The position numbers and the translations under genes were made by a program. This document shows positions 17,373 through 27,262 of a DNA stretch of 51,444 nucleotides, in pieces (the first letter of the stretch is position 1; each line of letters starts with the position of its first letter). The notes beneath the pieces were generated by a model that saw nothing but the letters and a program-made list of their open reading frames with translations, was not told the DNA's origin and searched no databases. Source of the DNA: Burkholderiales bacterium (GTDB lineage: Bacteria; Pseudomonadota; Gammaproteobacteria; Burkholderiales; Casimicrobiaceae); assembly GCA_020847675.1 (NCBI GenBank), contig JADLBN010000286.1, positions 1-51,444 on the forward strand, read 5' to 3'.

Positions 17373-18251
17373 TCAATCGGACTTCGGCGGACGGAGCGCC
17401 AGCACGCCTCCAACGAAAGCGAGCAGTGCCCCCAGCAGCGCGAGGGCGCTCCAGCGGTAGCCCTCGTAGAGCGTCGAGAGCAGCATCGCGACCACCGGCG
17501 TCGACACGCTGACGTACGCGGCCGGCCCCGCGCCGACGCGCCGGATCAGCGTGAGATAGGCCGCGAACGCGATGACGCTGCCGGGCACGGCCAGGTAGAC
17601 GAGCGACAGCCCATAGCTCGCGCGCTGGTCGAACGTCCAGGCCGACCCCCGGGCGAACGCGACCACCGCAGCGGACAGGGCGCCGTAGAACATTCCCCAG
17701 GCGGTCGCCGGCAGCATCGGAAGACCCATCGCGCCATTGCGCACGGCAGCGAGCGTTCCCCCGGTCGAGATCAGCGTGCCCGCGAGAGCCCATGCGATCC
17801 CGCGGGCCAACGACCCTCCGTCGCCCACGACGCGGAGTTCCGGCAGGAACAGGAGCGCGACACCGGCCACGCCCAGCGTCGCGGCAACGACGATCCGCGC
17901 CGGCAGCGGATCCCCGAAGAACAGGCGCATGCCGATCGGACAGGTGAACGCCATCGTCGCGAACACCACCGCGACCAGGCCGGACGCGACGTGGGCCTCG
18001 GCGTAGTACACCGCGACGTAGGAGAGCCCGAACATCATCGCCCCCCAGAACGCGAGCCAGGCGTGGGTCGCTGGGCGAAACGCGAGCGGGCGCCCGGTCG
18101 CGGCGCACCACGCGGCGAGCAGCGCGGAAGCGAGCGCGAACCGGTAGACGACCGAGACTTCCGGCGGCACCGGGCCGAGCTGGAACGTGATGACGTACCA
18201 GGTCGAGCCCCAGATGGCCGTGGCGAGGACGAAGAGAGCCGGAACGCTCAA
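17373..18251 (-). CDS. EamA/DMT-superfamily membrane transporter
   Basis: A 292-aa protein with two five-helix EamA repeats: VPALFVLATAIWGSTWYVITFQLGPVPPEVSVVYR at the start and WALAGTLISTGGTLAAVRN... opening the second half. It ends at ALRPPKSD. DMT carriers export metabolites, amino acids or toxic compounds; the substrate is not evident. The TTG start overlaps the stop of the upstream YcaQ-type gene as TTGA, so it is translationally coupled to it. It is the last gene of the exporter/repair operon. Confidence 0.88.
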   Translation of the reverse strand: MSVPALFVLATAIWGSTWYVITFQLGPVPPEVSVVYRFALASALLAAWCAATGRPLAFRPATHAWLAFWGAMMFGLSYVAVYYAEAHVASGLVAVVFATMAFTCPIGMRLFFGDPLPARIVVAATLGVAGVALLFLPELRVVGDGGSLARGIAWALAGTLISTGGTLAAVRNGAMGLPMLPATAWGMFYGALSAAVVAFARGSAWTFDQRASYGLSLVYLAVPGSVIAFAAYLTLIRRVGAGPAAYVSVSTPVVAMLLSTLYEGYRWSALALLGALLAFVGGVLALRPPKSD

Positions 18252-19351
18252 GCGGATTCCGCGCGTCCGCGTCCTGCCCGGGCGAAGCGCGCGAGCGCGT
18301 CGAGTTCTTCGTCGAGGGCGCGCGCGAAGCCGGCGTCGCGCGGCCTGCCGTCCACGAACCGGGCGGTGAACGTGACGCCGCGCTGCGTCGCACGGGCGTT
18401 GGCCCATCCGACGACGCCGTCGCGCCACAGGACCGGCAGCGCGTAGTAGCCATAGACGCGCTTCGAGGGCGGCGTGTAGGCCTCGAAGCGGTAGCCCCAG
18501 CCCCACAGGTGCTCGAAGCGGGTCCGGTCCCAGGTGAGAGGATCGAACGGGGCGAGCACGCGCGCACGCTCCTCGACCGCGGCCGCGAGCGGGTCCTCGT
18601 CCGCGGGCCACAGATAGCGCACGCCGTCGACGACGGCGCCCGCGACCGCACGCGAGCGCGCGAACTTCGACACCGCCTCCGCACGCCGCTCGTTGCCCAG
18701 CGCATCGCCGCCGACCATGCGCGCGAGCCGCAGAAGCGACGAAGCGGGCAGCGGCGCGTACAAATGCAGCAGCAGGTCGAGCAACTGCTTCGCGCGCGAG
18801 GCGGCGCCGGTTGCCCTCGGTCGGGCGCGCGCAGGCGCGTAGACGCGGATGCCGGCGTCTCGGCGCACGACGCGCAGGCGCCCGCGGTGGTGCAGCATGT
18901 CGAGCACGCGCGTGGTCGCCGACTGCTCGCCGCCCCAGGCCCCGATGGTCGCGATCGGACCGAGCGCCTCGGCAAGGGCGCGCGGGTGCGTCGCCTCGCG
19001 GGCGTTGGCGAAACGAAGCACGCGCCGCGCGAGCGCCGGATGCTCGCGTTCCACGTGCCAGGCGCCCTCGTCGCCGCGCGGGTGCAGGGCGTGGAGGCGC
19101 ACGGCGGGCATCACGCCGTACACGTGCAGATAGCCCTCCTCCAGCGCCGATCCGGGGTAGGCGTGGTCGAGGTCGCCGTCGCGATAGCCTTCGACACGCT
19201 GCCGCAGGATGAGGTCCTGCGCGCAAGCGGGCGCGCGGATCGGGTCGTACTGCACGAAGCCCATCCGATCCACGGCGGCGACCGCGTCGGGTGCGCGGAA
19301 GAACGTTCGCGCGACCGCGTAGCGCCGCAGCGTGCCGGCGTCGAGCTTCAC
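18248..19351 (-). CDS. YcaQ/AlkZ-type DNA glycosylase (winged-helix, interstrand-crosslink unhooking)
   Basis: A 367-aa HTH_42 (AlkZ/YcaQ) superfamily protein. Characterised members excise bulky alkylated bases and unhook DNA interstrand crosslinks. The N-terminus LDAGTLRRYAVARTFF and MGFVQYDPI match the family, with Q34-Y-D36 at the position of the catalytic QxD/QxQ motif. HPRALAEALG and the C-terminal WRDGVVGWANAR and FVDGRPRD are also typical. Its ATG overlaps the stop of an ABC permease gene by 4 bp, and the following DMT exporter overlaps its stop. This makes it part of an efflux operon rather than a lone repair gene. Confidence 0.88.
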   Translation of the reverse strand: MKLDAGTLRRYAVARTFFRAPDAVAAVDRMGFVQYDPIRAPACAQDLILRQRVEGYRDGDLDHAYPGSALEEGYLHVYGVMPAVRLHALHPRGDEGAWHVEREHPALARRVLRFANAREATHPRALAEALGPIATIGAWGGEQSATTRVLDMLHHRGRLRVVRRDAGIRVYAPARARPRATGAASRAKQLLDLLLHLYAPLPASSLLRLARMVGGDALGNERRAEAVSKFARSRAVAGAVVDGVRYLWPADEDPLAAAVEERARVLAPFDPLTWDRTRFEHLWGWGYRFEAYTPPSKRVYGYYALPVLWRDGVVGWANARATQRGVTFTARFVDGRPRDAGFARALDEELDALARFARAGRGRAESA

Positions 19352-20514
19352 GCCGCCCTCAGCGCGTCGACGATCTTCATGCGCGCCGCGCGCGCCGCGG
19401 GCAGGAAGCCGCCGACGAAGCCCATTGCGACGGCGAACCCGAGCGACGCGGCAGCGATGCCGGGGGTAAGCGCGAACGAGAACGCGATCTCGGCGAAGGT
19501 CTGGAAGTTCATCGTGGAGATCGACACCGACTGCATCAGCGCGGCGCCCAGGAGTCCGGCCAGGCCCCCGGCGAGGCCGAGCAGCAGCGACTCGACCAGG
19601 AACGCGGCGAGGACCGCGCCGCGCGAGAACCCGAGCGCCCGCAGCGTGCCGATCTCGCCTGTGCGCGAGGCGACCGACGCGTACATCGTGATCATCGCGC
19701 CGATGATCGCGCCGAGCGAGAAGATGACCGAGATCGACGTCCCGAGATAGGTGATGAACTTGGCCAGCGCCTCGGACTGGTCGGCGTAGAAGCGCGTCTC
19801 GCGCTTGGCCTCGAGCGTGAGGCGGGGGTCGCTCGCGATCGCGTCGCGAACCTGGTCGAAGCGCGAGCCGTCGGCGAGCCGGAAGATCAGCGACGAATAG
19901 CCCGGCCGGCGAAACGCCTGCAGCATCTGCTCGGCGTCGCCCCAGATCTCTGAGTCGAAGCCGGTGCGCCCCGCGTCGAACACGCCGACGACGGTCCAGT
20001 CGCGCGAGGCGAAGCGCACCGACTCGTCGAGTCCGGCGCCGCGGAAGCCCTCGGCGATCGCGCGTCCCGCAACCACCTCGGCGGTGCCCGGCCGGGGCAG
20101 GCGGCCTTCGACGATGCGAGCCTGCGGCCGAAGCGCATAGCCCTCCGGCGTGACGCCGCGGATCACGACGTTGGCCGGCTTCCCCGATTCGCGTTTCGGC
20201 AGCGTGATCAGCACGACCGGCTCCTTCGAGACCAGGGCCCGCCCGTCGGCCCCGGTCGCGATACCGGGCAGCGAATCGACGATGGCGGCCTGCGTGCGGT
20301 CGATGCCGCTCTGGACTTCGGTCTGGGAGCCGCGCCGGATCACCACCACATTGTCGTCGCTGCCGGTGGCGACCAGCGTGCGCTCGAGGCCGGCGGCCAG
20401 CATCAGCACCGTCGCGAACACGTACACGACGAGCGCCATGCCCCCGGCCGTGAGCGCGGTCGTGAGCCTGCGCGCGGCGAGGTTGCGGGCGACGTAGGCG
20501 AGCGGGATGGCCAC
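19348..20514 (-). CDS. ABC transporter permease, MacB/FtsX type (second)
   Basis: A 388-aa permease with an N-terminal TM (LTTALTAGGMALVVYVFATVLML), a large periplasmic MacB_PCD-like domain (about 45-250), and three C-terminal helices of the FtsX domain containing ASRTGEIGTLRALGFSR, the usual coupling motif. It forms an exporter with the adjacent permease, ATPase and HlyD adaptor. It starts 4 bp after the upstream permease stop and overlaps the glycosylase start. Confidence 0.92.
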   Translation of the reverse strand: MAIPLAYVARNLAARRLTTALTAGGMALVVYVFATVLMLAAGLERTLVATGSDDNVVVIRRGSQTEVQSGIDRTQAAIVDSLPGIATGADGRALVSKEPVVLITLPKRESGKPANVVIRGVTPEGYALRPQARIVEGRLPRPGTAEVVAGRAIAEGFRGAGLDESVRFASRDWTVVGVFDAGRTGFDSEIWGDAEQMLQAFRRPGYSSLIFRLADGSRFDQVRDAIASDPRLTLEAKRETRFYADQSEALAKFITYLGTSISVIFSLGAIIGAMITMYASVASRTGEIGTLRALGFSRGAVLAAFLVESLLLGLAGGLAGLLGAALMQSVSISTMNFQTFAEIAFSFALTPGIAAASLGFAVAMGFVGGFLPAARAARMKIVDALRAA

Positions 20515-20518
20515 CGGT

Positions 20519-21676
20519 TCACGCGACGGCGCGCAGGCCGTCGACGATGCGTATGCGCGCCGCCCTCCACGCCGGAACGGCGGCGGCGCAGAGCCCGACC
20601 ACGAGCGCAGCGGCGAGCTGGAGCACCACCGTCCGGTCGGAAACGAAGAACACCGGGAACAGCGTGCCCATCGCGTCGGCGAAGATCCCCGCGAGCGGAT
20701 AGGTAAGCGCGATGCCGGCGAGCCCTCCGAGAAGCGCGAGCCCGAACGACTCCGCCACGATCAGCCCGGCGACGAACCCGCCGGAGAATCCGAGGGCCTT
20801 GAACGTCGCATACTCGCCGTAGCGCTCGCGCGCGGTCATCGCCATCGTGTTCGCCATCACCGCCATGATGATGAGGATCACGACGTAGGACACCGCCTGG
20901 ATCGCCGCGAGGATCGCCTCGGTCATCGACACGAACGACAGCTGGAACGCCTTCTCGGTCTCGGTGAGGGTCTCGGCGAGCGAGTTCGCGAACCGGGCGT
21001 CAATCGCCTGCGACACCTCGGCCGCCTCTCCCGGGTCGCGGATCTTCACCACGAACAGGCCGGCCTGGTCGCTGCGCCCCGGCGCCAGTCTGCGGACGCT
21101 CTCGTTCAGGTAGTCCCAGTGGAAGAAGAAGGTCGACTCGTCGACCGTCCGGTCGGCGCCGTCGTAGACGCCACGCAGTGTGAACGACCAGTTGCCCGGG
21201 AAGATCGTGCCGCGCAGCGGGATCGTGTCGCCGACCTTCCATCCGTACTGGTTCGCGAGCTTGCGTCCGGCGATGGCCCCCTGGCGATCGGAGAGGAACG
21301 CCCTGCGCTCCGCGTCCGTGAGCGTGAGCTCCGGATACATCGCGAGGTAGGCCGGCGCCTGGATGGCGAACTGCGGAAAGAAGTTGCGCTCGGTGACGTA
21401 GACGCCGCCGAACCAGTTGACCGCCGCGACCGACTCGACGCCGCCCACCTGGCGCAGCTTCTGCGCGTAGCTCAGGGGCAGAGGAAAGACCAGCGACACC
21501 GAGCTCCGCGTCACCAGCCTGGCCGAGTTGCTCGCGTTCGCGCCCGCGTACCAGGCGTCGACCACGGTGCGCAGCAGGCCGAACGAGGCGATCGCGATCA
21601 CGATGCCGAACGCGGTCAGCAGCGTGCGGAGCTTGTGCCGGAACAGGTTGCGAAGGACGAAGAGCGTGACGAACAC
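20519..21676 (-). CDS. ABC transporter permease, MacB/FtsX type (first)
   Basis: A 385-aa permease of the same fold as its neighbour: TM1 (LRTLLTAFGIVIAIASFGLLRTV), a periplasmic domain with VESVAAVNWFGGVYV, and a C-terminal FtsX domain with MTARERYGEYATFKALGFSGGF. Two different half-size permeases imply a heterodimeric MacB-like transporter, possibly for lipophilic or peptide substrates. It starts 18 bp after the ATPase gene. Confidence 0.92.
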   Translation of the reverse strand: MFVTLFVLRNLFRHKLRTLLTAFGIVIAIASFGLLRTVVDAWYAGANASNSARLVTRSSVSLVFPLPLSYAQKLRQVGGVESVAAVNWFGGVYVTERNFFPQFAIQAPAYLAMYPELTLTDAERRAFLSDRQGAIAGRKLANQYGWKVGDTIPLRGTIFPGNWSFTLRGVYDGADRTVDESTFFFHWDYLNESVRRLAPGRSDQAGLFVVKIRDPGEAAEVSQAIDARFANSLAETLTETEKAFQLSFVSMTEAILAAIQAVSYVVILIIMAVMANTMAMTARERYGEYATFKALGFSGGFVAGLIVAESFGLALLGGLAGIALTYPLAGIFADAMGTLFPVFFVSDRTVVLQLAAALVVGLCAAAVPAWRAARIRIVDGLRAVA

Positions 21677-21694
21677 GGTGTGCCGCGCCCGCGG

Positions 21695-22399
<705 letters not shown>

Positions 22400-22426
22400 C
22401 GGGGTTGGCGGGGGTGCGGCGGTCGC

Positions 22427-23638
22427 TCACCTGGTCGCCGCGCGCACTCGCGCACCGGACGCGAGGTCGGCTGACGGGCGCTGCACCACGCGGTCGCCGG
22501 ACTTCACGTCGCCGGTCGCCGCCACGAGGTCGCCGAGCCTCGCCCCGACGCTCACCGGCACCTGCGTCGCGACGTCGTCTCGCACCACGAACACCACGTC
22601 GCGGCCGTCGCGCTGCGCGACGGCATCGGCCGCGACCGCGGTGAGCGGCCTCTGCTGCTCCGGCGTGACTTCCCGCGAGAGAAACGACACCTTCGCGCTC
22701 ATCTCCGGCAGCACGCGAGGGTCGATGTGGTCGAAGCGCACCTTGGTCATCACCGTCGCCTTCGCGCGATCGACGGTCGGCACCATGCGGTTGATGCGGC
22801 CGGTGAACCGCGCGTCGGGCAACGCGTCCAGCAGGATCTCGGCGGGCTGCCCGACCTTCACCTTGGCGAGGCTCGACTCGGACACGTCGGCCTCGACCTC
22901 GAGCGTCCCCATGTCGGCCATCGTGACGACGGCGCCCTTGGAATCGGTCGCGCTCGAGAACGGCGTCACCATGTCGCCGACGTTCGCGCTCTTCGACAGG
23001 ATCACGCCGTCGAACGGCGCGCGGATCATCGTGTAGTCGACCGCCACGTGCGCGTTGCGCGCGCCCGCCTCCGCGGCGGCAAGCGCCGCCCTTGCGCTCC
23101 CCACGCCCGCGACCGCGCGCTCGGCCCGCGCCCGCGACGCGTCGAGCGCGGACCGCGACACGAAACCCTTGCCGACCAGTTCGACGTTGCGCCGATGCTG
23201 CGCGTCGGCGTCGCGCTCCTCGGCCTCCGCCTGCGCGAGCCCCGCACGCGCGGCGACGACCTGGGCGTCCGCCATCTGGGCCTGGGCGACGACGTCGCGG
23301 TTCTCGAGCCGGGCGATGACATCGCCCGCCTTGACGCGCGATCCCTCGGCGACGCCCAGCCACTCGAGGCGGCCGGTGGCCTTCGAGGCGATCGCCGCCT
23401 TGCGCTGGGCGACGACGTACCCGGTCGCGTTGAGCACCACGAACTGCTGCGACGGGTACGAGGTCACGACCGCGACGGTCTGCACGTCGGCGACGCGCGG
23501 TCGAAGCGCGAGCCACGCGGCGACGGCCGCAACCAGCACGGCCAGCCCCCCGAGTGCCGCCCAGCGGCGGGTGCGGCGCCGCCGGATCGGCGCGAGACTG
23601 CGGTCGATGCGCAGCTTCGACAGGTCGGGAGTGCTCAC
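22427..23638 (-). CDS. HlyD/MacA-type periplasmic adaptor of the ABC exporter
   Basis: A 403-aa membrane fusion protein: cytoplasmic Arg-rich N-terminus, TM at about 25-45 (WAALGGLAVLVAAVAAWLAL), lipoyl half-motifs GRLEWLGVAEGSRVKAGDVIARL and IRAPFDGVILSKSANVGD, an Ala/Glu-rich coiled coil between them, and a C-terminal beta-barrel and MP domain (VEADVSESSLAKVKVGQPAEI). The GTG at 23638 was chosen as the first start consistent with MacA-like N-termini; the longer frame overlaps the upstream ftrD. It lies 40 bp downstream of ftrD on the same strand, so read-through from the iron operon is possible. Confidence 0.9.
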   Translation of the reverse strand: MSTPDLSKLRIDRSLAPIRRRRTRRWAALGGLAVLVAAVAAWLALRPRVADVQTVAVVTSYPSQQFVVLNATGYVVAQRKAAIASKATGRLEWLGVAEGSRVKAGDVIARLENRDVVAQAQMADAQVVAARAGLAQAEAEERDADAQHRRNVELVGKGFVSRSALDASRARAERAVAGVGSARAALAAAEAGARNAHVAVDYTMIRAPFDGVILSKSANVGDMVTPFSSATDSKGAVVTMADMGTLEVEADVSESSLAKVKVGQPAEILLDALPDARFTGRINRMVPTVDRAKATVMTKVRFDHIDPRVLPEMSAKVSFLSREVTPEQQRPLTAVAADAVAQRDGRDVVFVVRDDVATQVPVSVGARLGDLVAATGDVKSGDRVVQRPSADLASGARVRAATR

Positions 23639-23678
23639 GGGGCGGCCATTGTACCGTCCCGACTCGCTGCGACCGCGG

Positions 23679-25076
23679 TCAGCTCCAGCCGAAGAACAGG
23701 AGCGCCCAGGCTGCGACGACCACAGCGACCGCGATTGCACAGGCCGCGAACGCACGCAGACGGGATGCGCGGTCCGCGACGTCCGCGAGTTGCCGCCACG
23801 CGAGCGAAAGACTCCACGCCGCGCCCGCGCCGAGCACGGCAACCCGGATCGCCGGCACCGCGCCGAGCGGCCAGCCCTCCGCCTTCGCGAGCGTGACGGT
23901 GAGGCTCGACAGGCCGAGGAACACACCCAATCCCGCCAGCGGGATCAGCGCGTAGGCGAGCCGCACCGCTTGCGCAACCCGCGCCTTCCCGCAGGCGCCG
24001 GCCGCGACGAGGAGCGCGCCCCACACCAGCGACGACACGACGAGCGCGGTCGCGAGGATGTAGCCGGCGATCAGGAGCCCGTCGAGCCAGGTGAACACGT
24101 CGTTCGCGTCCGGGTAGTGCGTGAGCAGCCACCAGGGCGCGTGGTCGGAGAGGAGCCACGCCGGACCGTGGTCGACGACCAGCGCCGCCGCCGCGAGCTT
24201 CCATTCGACGAACCACGGACTCGCCGACCAGTGGAACGCGCCGATCGCGACGCCGATCATCCCGACGACGATCAGCGCCGCATCCCAGCCGGAGGCTTCG
24301 GTGGCCGGAAGCGCCGCGACCTCGCGGTTCGGCGGCCGGAACGAGAGCGCGATCGCGTCGAGGTGCCCGCTGCACCGCCCGCACATCTGGCACTCCGAGG
24401 GCCCGGTCATCCGGCGGATGCGAACGAGCGGCGCGCAGTTCACCGGATGCACCGGGACGTGGCCCGCGTTGCGCGACCACGTCTCGCGATCGACGCGGAA
24501 GTGGACCGGTGCGACGCGCGAGAGCACCGAGAACACGCCGCTCACCGGACACAGGTGGCGGCACCAGACCCGCTTCTCCTTGCCGTAGACCAGGCCGACC
24601 GCGATGGCCGCTACGGTCGAGCCGCCCAGCACGACCAGCGCGGCAGGCGCGTACTGATAGACGCTAACGAGCTGGCCGAAGATCGTGGTCGCGAGGAACG
24701 CGACGAACGGCCATCCGCCCCAGCGAAGCCAGCGGGGAACCGCGCGGTGCAGACCCACCCTGCTCGCGGCCTCGGTCAGCGTTCCTTCCGGACAGAACAG
24801 GCCGCACCACGAACGTCCCGCGACGAGCATCGAAAGAATCACGAACGGCCACCACAGCCCCCAGAATGCCCACTGCGCGAACACCGTGAGGTTGTCGAGC
24901 GCGTGCGCATCGCCGTCCGGCAACGGCAGGAACGCGGGAACGACGATCAGGAACGCATAGACGGCGACCACCATCCACTGCACGGTGCGCACGATGCCCG
25001 CGTGGTCGCGCAGCCAGTCGCCGTACGCGGCAAGCAGGCCCGAGGCGCGCGATGCGACCGGTGCGAGAGCGTTCAT
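23679..25076 (-). CDS. ftrD: Polyferredoxin-like membrane protein FtrD
   Basis: A 465-aa multi-spanning protein with NapH/CcoG-like Fe-S motifs: CGLFCPEG, CRHLCPVSG and the ferredoxin-type CQMCGRCSGH. At least nine hydrophobic helices are visible. In Brucella and Bordetella FtrABCD, FtrD is thought to accept or dispose of electrons during periplasmic Fe(II) oxidation coupled to transport by the FtrC permease. Its ATG overlaps the ftrC stop by 4 bp. The order ftrA-B-C-D here matches those systems. Confidence 0.88.
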   Translation of the reverse strand: MNALAPVASRASGLLAAYGDWLRDHAGIVRTVQWMVVAVYAFLIVVPAFLPLPDGDAHALDNLTVFAQWAFWGLWWPFVILSMLVAGRSWCGLFCPEGTLTEAASRVGLHRAVPRWLRWGGWPFVAFLATTIFGQLVSVYQYAPAALVVLGGSTVAAIAVGLVYGKEKRVWCRHLCPVSGVFSVLSRVAPVHFRVDRETWSRNAGHVPVHPVNCAPLVRIRRMTGPSECQMCGRCSGHLDAIALSFRPPNREVAALPATEASGWDAALIVVGMIGVAIGAFHWSASPWFVEWKLAAAALVVDHGPAWLLSDHAPWWLLTHYPDANDVFTWLDGLLIAGYILATALVVSSLVWGALLVAAGACGKARVAQAVRLAYALIPLAGLGVFLGLSSLTVTLAKAEGWPLGAVPAIRVAVLGAGAAWSLSLAWRQLADVADRASRLRAFAACAIAVAVVVAAWALLFFGWS

Positions 25077-25915
25077 CGCGCAGGGGCGCCCGTGCCCGCG
25101 CCAGATGTCGATGCGGGCCGGCCGCGAAGCAGCAGCCACGCCATGGCAACCCAGTAGGCCGCGAGGCACAGGAGCGGCGTGAGCGCCGGCTGCGAGCGGT
25201 AGCCGGTGAACGCGGCGACGAACCCGCCCAGGCGCGTCGAGTCGTCGAGGAAGGCGGTGGTGTCCCAGAGCTGGTCGGCGAGCGGCGGCAGCACGCCGAG
25301 CGAGATGAGCTTCTCGACGCCGGAGACCAGCAGCGCGCCGGCGAGGAGCAGGAGCAGGATCTCGCTCACCCGGAAGAACACCCGCCACGACAGCACCCTG
25401 CCGCCCTGCTGCAGGAGCCAGAACGTGAGCCACGCGAGCGCGAAGCCCCCGGCGAGCACGAGCGCGAACTCGCCCGCGCTCATCTGCGCGAGCCCGACGC
25501 CGTAGAGGAACACGACGGTCTCCGAGGTCTCGCGCGCGATCGCCAGCGCGATCACCACGAGCATCCCCCACCAGTTCGCGGCCTGAGCCTCGGCGCCCAG
25601 CCGGGTCTCGAGGTCGCGCTTCATCGTCCTGCCGTGGCGGCGCATCCAGAACACCATCTGCACGATCAACGCGGCCGCCACCAGCATTGCTGCGACGGTG
25701 AACATCTCGAGCGCGTCGCCGTCGAGGAAACGGGCGATGCCGAGCATCGCGAGCGCGAGCACGGCCGCGAGACCGAGCCCCGCGGCGACGCCTCCCCACA
25801 GGTAGCGCATGCCGACGCGCGCGTCAGGCTGGCGCTTCAGCCAGGCGTAGACGATGCCGACCACGAGCAGCGCCTCGGCCGACTCGCGCCAGACGATGAA
25901 AAGCGCATTGCCCAC
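25073..25915 (-). CDS. ftrC: FTR1-family iron permease FtrC
   Basis: A 280-aa inner-membrane permease of the Ftr1/EfeU family. Two REXXE iron-binding motifs are visible: R10-E-S-A-E14 at the N-terminus and RETSE in the middle of the chain, each within a hydrophobic helix. Seven helices are predicted by eye. It starts 13 bp after ftrB and is coupled to ftrD. It imports iron probably as Fe(III) formed from Fe(II) by the periplasmic partners. Confidence 0.94.
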   Translation of the reverse strand: MGNALFIVWRESAEALLVVGIVYAWLKRQPDARVGMRYLWGGVAAGLGLAAVLALAMLGIARFLDGDALEMFTVAAMLVAAALIVQMVFWMRRHGRTMKRDLETRLGAEAQAANWWGMLVVIALAIARETSETVVFLYGVGLAQMSAGEFALVLAGGFALAWLTFWLLQQGGRVLSWRVFFRVSEILLLLLAGALLVSGVEKLISLGVLPPLADQLWDTTAFLDDSTRLGGFVAAFTGYRSQPALTPLLCLAAYWVAMAWLLLRGRPASTSGAGTGAPAR

Positions 25916-25928
25916 GGCCGGCCTCCGG

Positions 25929-26270
25929 TTACTTCGCGACGATCACGCCCCTGGACGTGTCGGGGTGGAACTCGTCGAAGAACGGGTAGCTGCCGGGCTT
26001 GAGCGGGTGGATCACCACCGACGAGCGCGCGCCCGGACCGAGCACCTTCTCCTGCTTGAGCGGCAGGCTCTCGAACTCGATCGGCGTCGTGCCGTCGTTC
26101 ACGATCTCGATCTTGATCCTGCGGCCCGCCGGGACTTCGAGGTTGGGCGGCGCGAAGCGCCCGTCCTTCGCCACCAGCCGGAAGAGCACCGGATCGTCGG
26201 CGGCGAGCGCGGCCGTCGGCGCCGCCGCGAGGAAGGCGGCGAGCGTGGCGAGCAGCAGCGGGACCTTCAT
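25929..26270 (-). CDS. ftrB: Cupredoxin-domain periplasmic protein FtrB
   Basis: A 113-aa secreted protein with a signal peptide (cleavage after AALA) and a single cupredoxin-like domain (RFAPPNLEVPAGRRIKIEIVNDGTTPIEFES...PGSYPFFDEFHPD). It resembles the EfeO N-terminal cupredoxin and FtrB, proposed to bind copper and oxidise ferrous iron. A canonical type 1 copper Cys is not present; His and Met ligands are sparse, as is usual in this subgroup. It lies 4 bp after ftrA. Confidence 0.88.
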   Translation of the reverse strand: MKVPLLLATLAAFLAAAPTAALAADDPVLFRLVAKDGRFAPPNLEVPAGRRIKIEIVNDGTTPIEFESLPLKQEKVLGPGARSSVVIHPLKPGSYPFFDEFHPDTSRGVIVAK

Positions 26271-26274
26271 CGGC

Positions 26275-26859
26275 TCAGTAGCCGCCCTTCTTGCCCACGC
26301 CGGCGTAGACGAACTCGTAGTCGAGCGTGAACGGCTTGAACCACGGCCCGACCCCGGTCTCCTTGTCGGTGTGGCGGCCGAAGTGTGCGTGCGGATCGCT
26401 CCCCGGCGGCGACACCGTGAGCTTCAGCGTGTAGCGGCCGGGGCCGGCGAGTTTCACGTTGTCGCCGTAGTGCGGGCCGTCGCTCGCGACCATCGGCATC
26501 ATCGGGCCCTTGATCACCTCGCCCGAACCCTGCTTGCGCAGTTCGTAGGCGACGGTCAGGAACGGGATCCAGCTGCCGTCGGCGAAGCCGTTGGCATTCG
26601 TGTCGGTGGCCTTGATATCCGCTTCGAGGTGGATGTCGGAGGCCTTCGCGTCGCGCATCATGCCCGGCGGCTCCATCGCGATCGGCTGCAGGTAGACCGC
26701 GGCGACCTCCATGCCGTCGCGGATCTGCGGCTTGCCGATCGGGTACTCGAGCGCCAGCGCCGGCCCGGCGGACAGCAGCAGGAGGGCTCCCACGGCCGCC
26801 GTCCCGGCCGCGCGTCGGCACCGGGCCGCCGCCGTTGACGTAACTTGCTGTTTTTCCAT
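26275..26859 (-). CDS. ftrA: Periplasmic iron-binding protein FtrA (P19/Tpd family)
   Basis: A 194-aa secreted protein of the P19/FetP/Tpd family that binds iron (and copper) for delivery to the FTR1 permease. The signal peptide ends at GPALA; the mature chain begins LEYPIGKPQIRDGMEVAAVYLQP and contains the metal-ligand-rich regions PPGMMRDAKASDIHLEADI and DPHAHFGRH. It is the first gene of ftrABCD, transcribed from a promoter next to a candidate Fur site. Tandem Arg-rich residues before the signal core suggest a slightly long n-region. Confidence 0.92.
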   Translation of the reverse strand: MEKQQVTSTAAARCRRAAGTAAVGALLLLSAGPALALEYPIGKPQIRDGMEVAAVYLQPIAMEPPGMMRDAKASDIHLEADIKATDTNANGFADGSWIPFLTVAYELRKQGSGEVIKGPMMPMVASDGPHYGDNVKLAGPGRYTLKLTVSPPGSDPHAHFGRHTDKETGVGPWFKPFTLDYEFVYAGVGKKGGY

Positions 26860-26896
26860 GATTTGTCCAGCGCCCCACGGGCAGGTTCAGGCGCCC

Positions 26897-26964
26897 AGTC
26901 TAGTCCGGCGGGATGCGTCTGTAAATAGTAATGATTTGCGTTTGCCAGATCGTTGCGCTAGGAT
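26897..26964. promoter_or_regulatory. Divergent ftrA / bfd promoters with candidate Fur box
   Basis: On the plus strand TTGCGT (26936-26941) and TAGGAT (26959-26964) are 17 bp apart, ahead of bfd. On the minus strand TTTACA (26920-26925) and TAGACT (26897-26902) are also 17 bp apart, ahead of ftrA. Between them the AT-rich 26927-26945 matches 11 of 19 positions of the Fur consensus, including TAATGAT. One Fur dimer there would cover both promoters. Fur control of these families is well established; the box itself is a visual match. Confidence 0.6.
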
Positions 26965-26996
26965 GATCGGCACGTCGATTCCCCGCCCTGCGCGCC

Positions 26997-27191
26997 ATGT
27001 ACGTCTGCGTCTGCAACGCCGTCACCGACCGCGAGATCCGCGCGGCGGCGGACCTGGGTGCGCGCACCCTGGACGACCTCAAGGTCTCGCTCGGCGTCGG
27101 CACCTGCTGCGGGCGCTGCACCGACTGCGCGCGCGGCGTGCTCGCGAGCGCCGCGGGCGCGCTTCCGGCCTGCGCCGGCGGCGACGACTGA
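26997..27191 (+). CDS. bfd: Bacterioferritin-associated ferredoxin
   Basis: A 64-aa [2Fe-2S] protein that reduces the core of bacterioferritin to release iron. Cysteine ligands are in MYVCVCNAVTDREIR (CxC) and GTCCGRCTDC (CxxC), the Bfd arrangement. It stands 71 bp upstream of bfr on the same strand, with a good promoter overlapped by the candidate Fur site. Expression in iron starvation is therefore likely. Confidence 0.94.
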   Translation: MYVCVCNAVTDREIRAAADLGARTLDDLKVSLGVGTCCGRCTDCARGVLASAAGALPACAGGDD

Positions 27192-27262
27192 GAATCATTC
27201 CGGCGGCGACCGCCGGGCGCCGCTAGCATGGCGGCGGATTCTTCCGGTCAGCGGAGCGGGGC

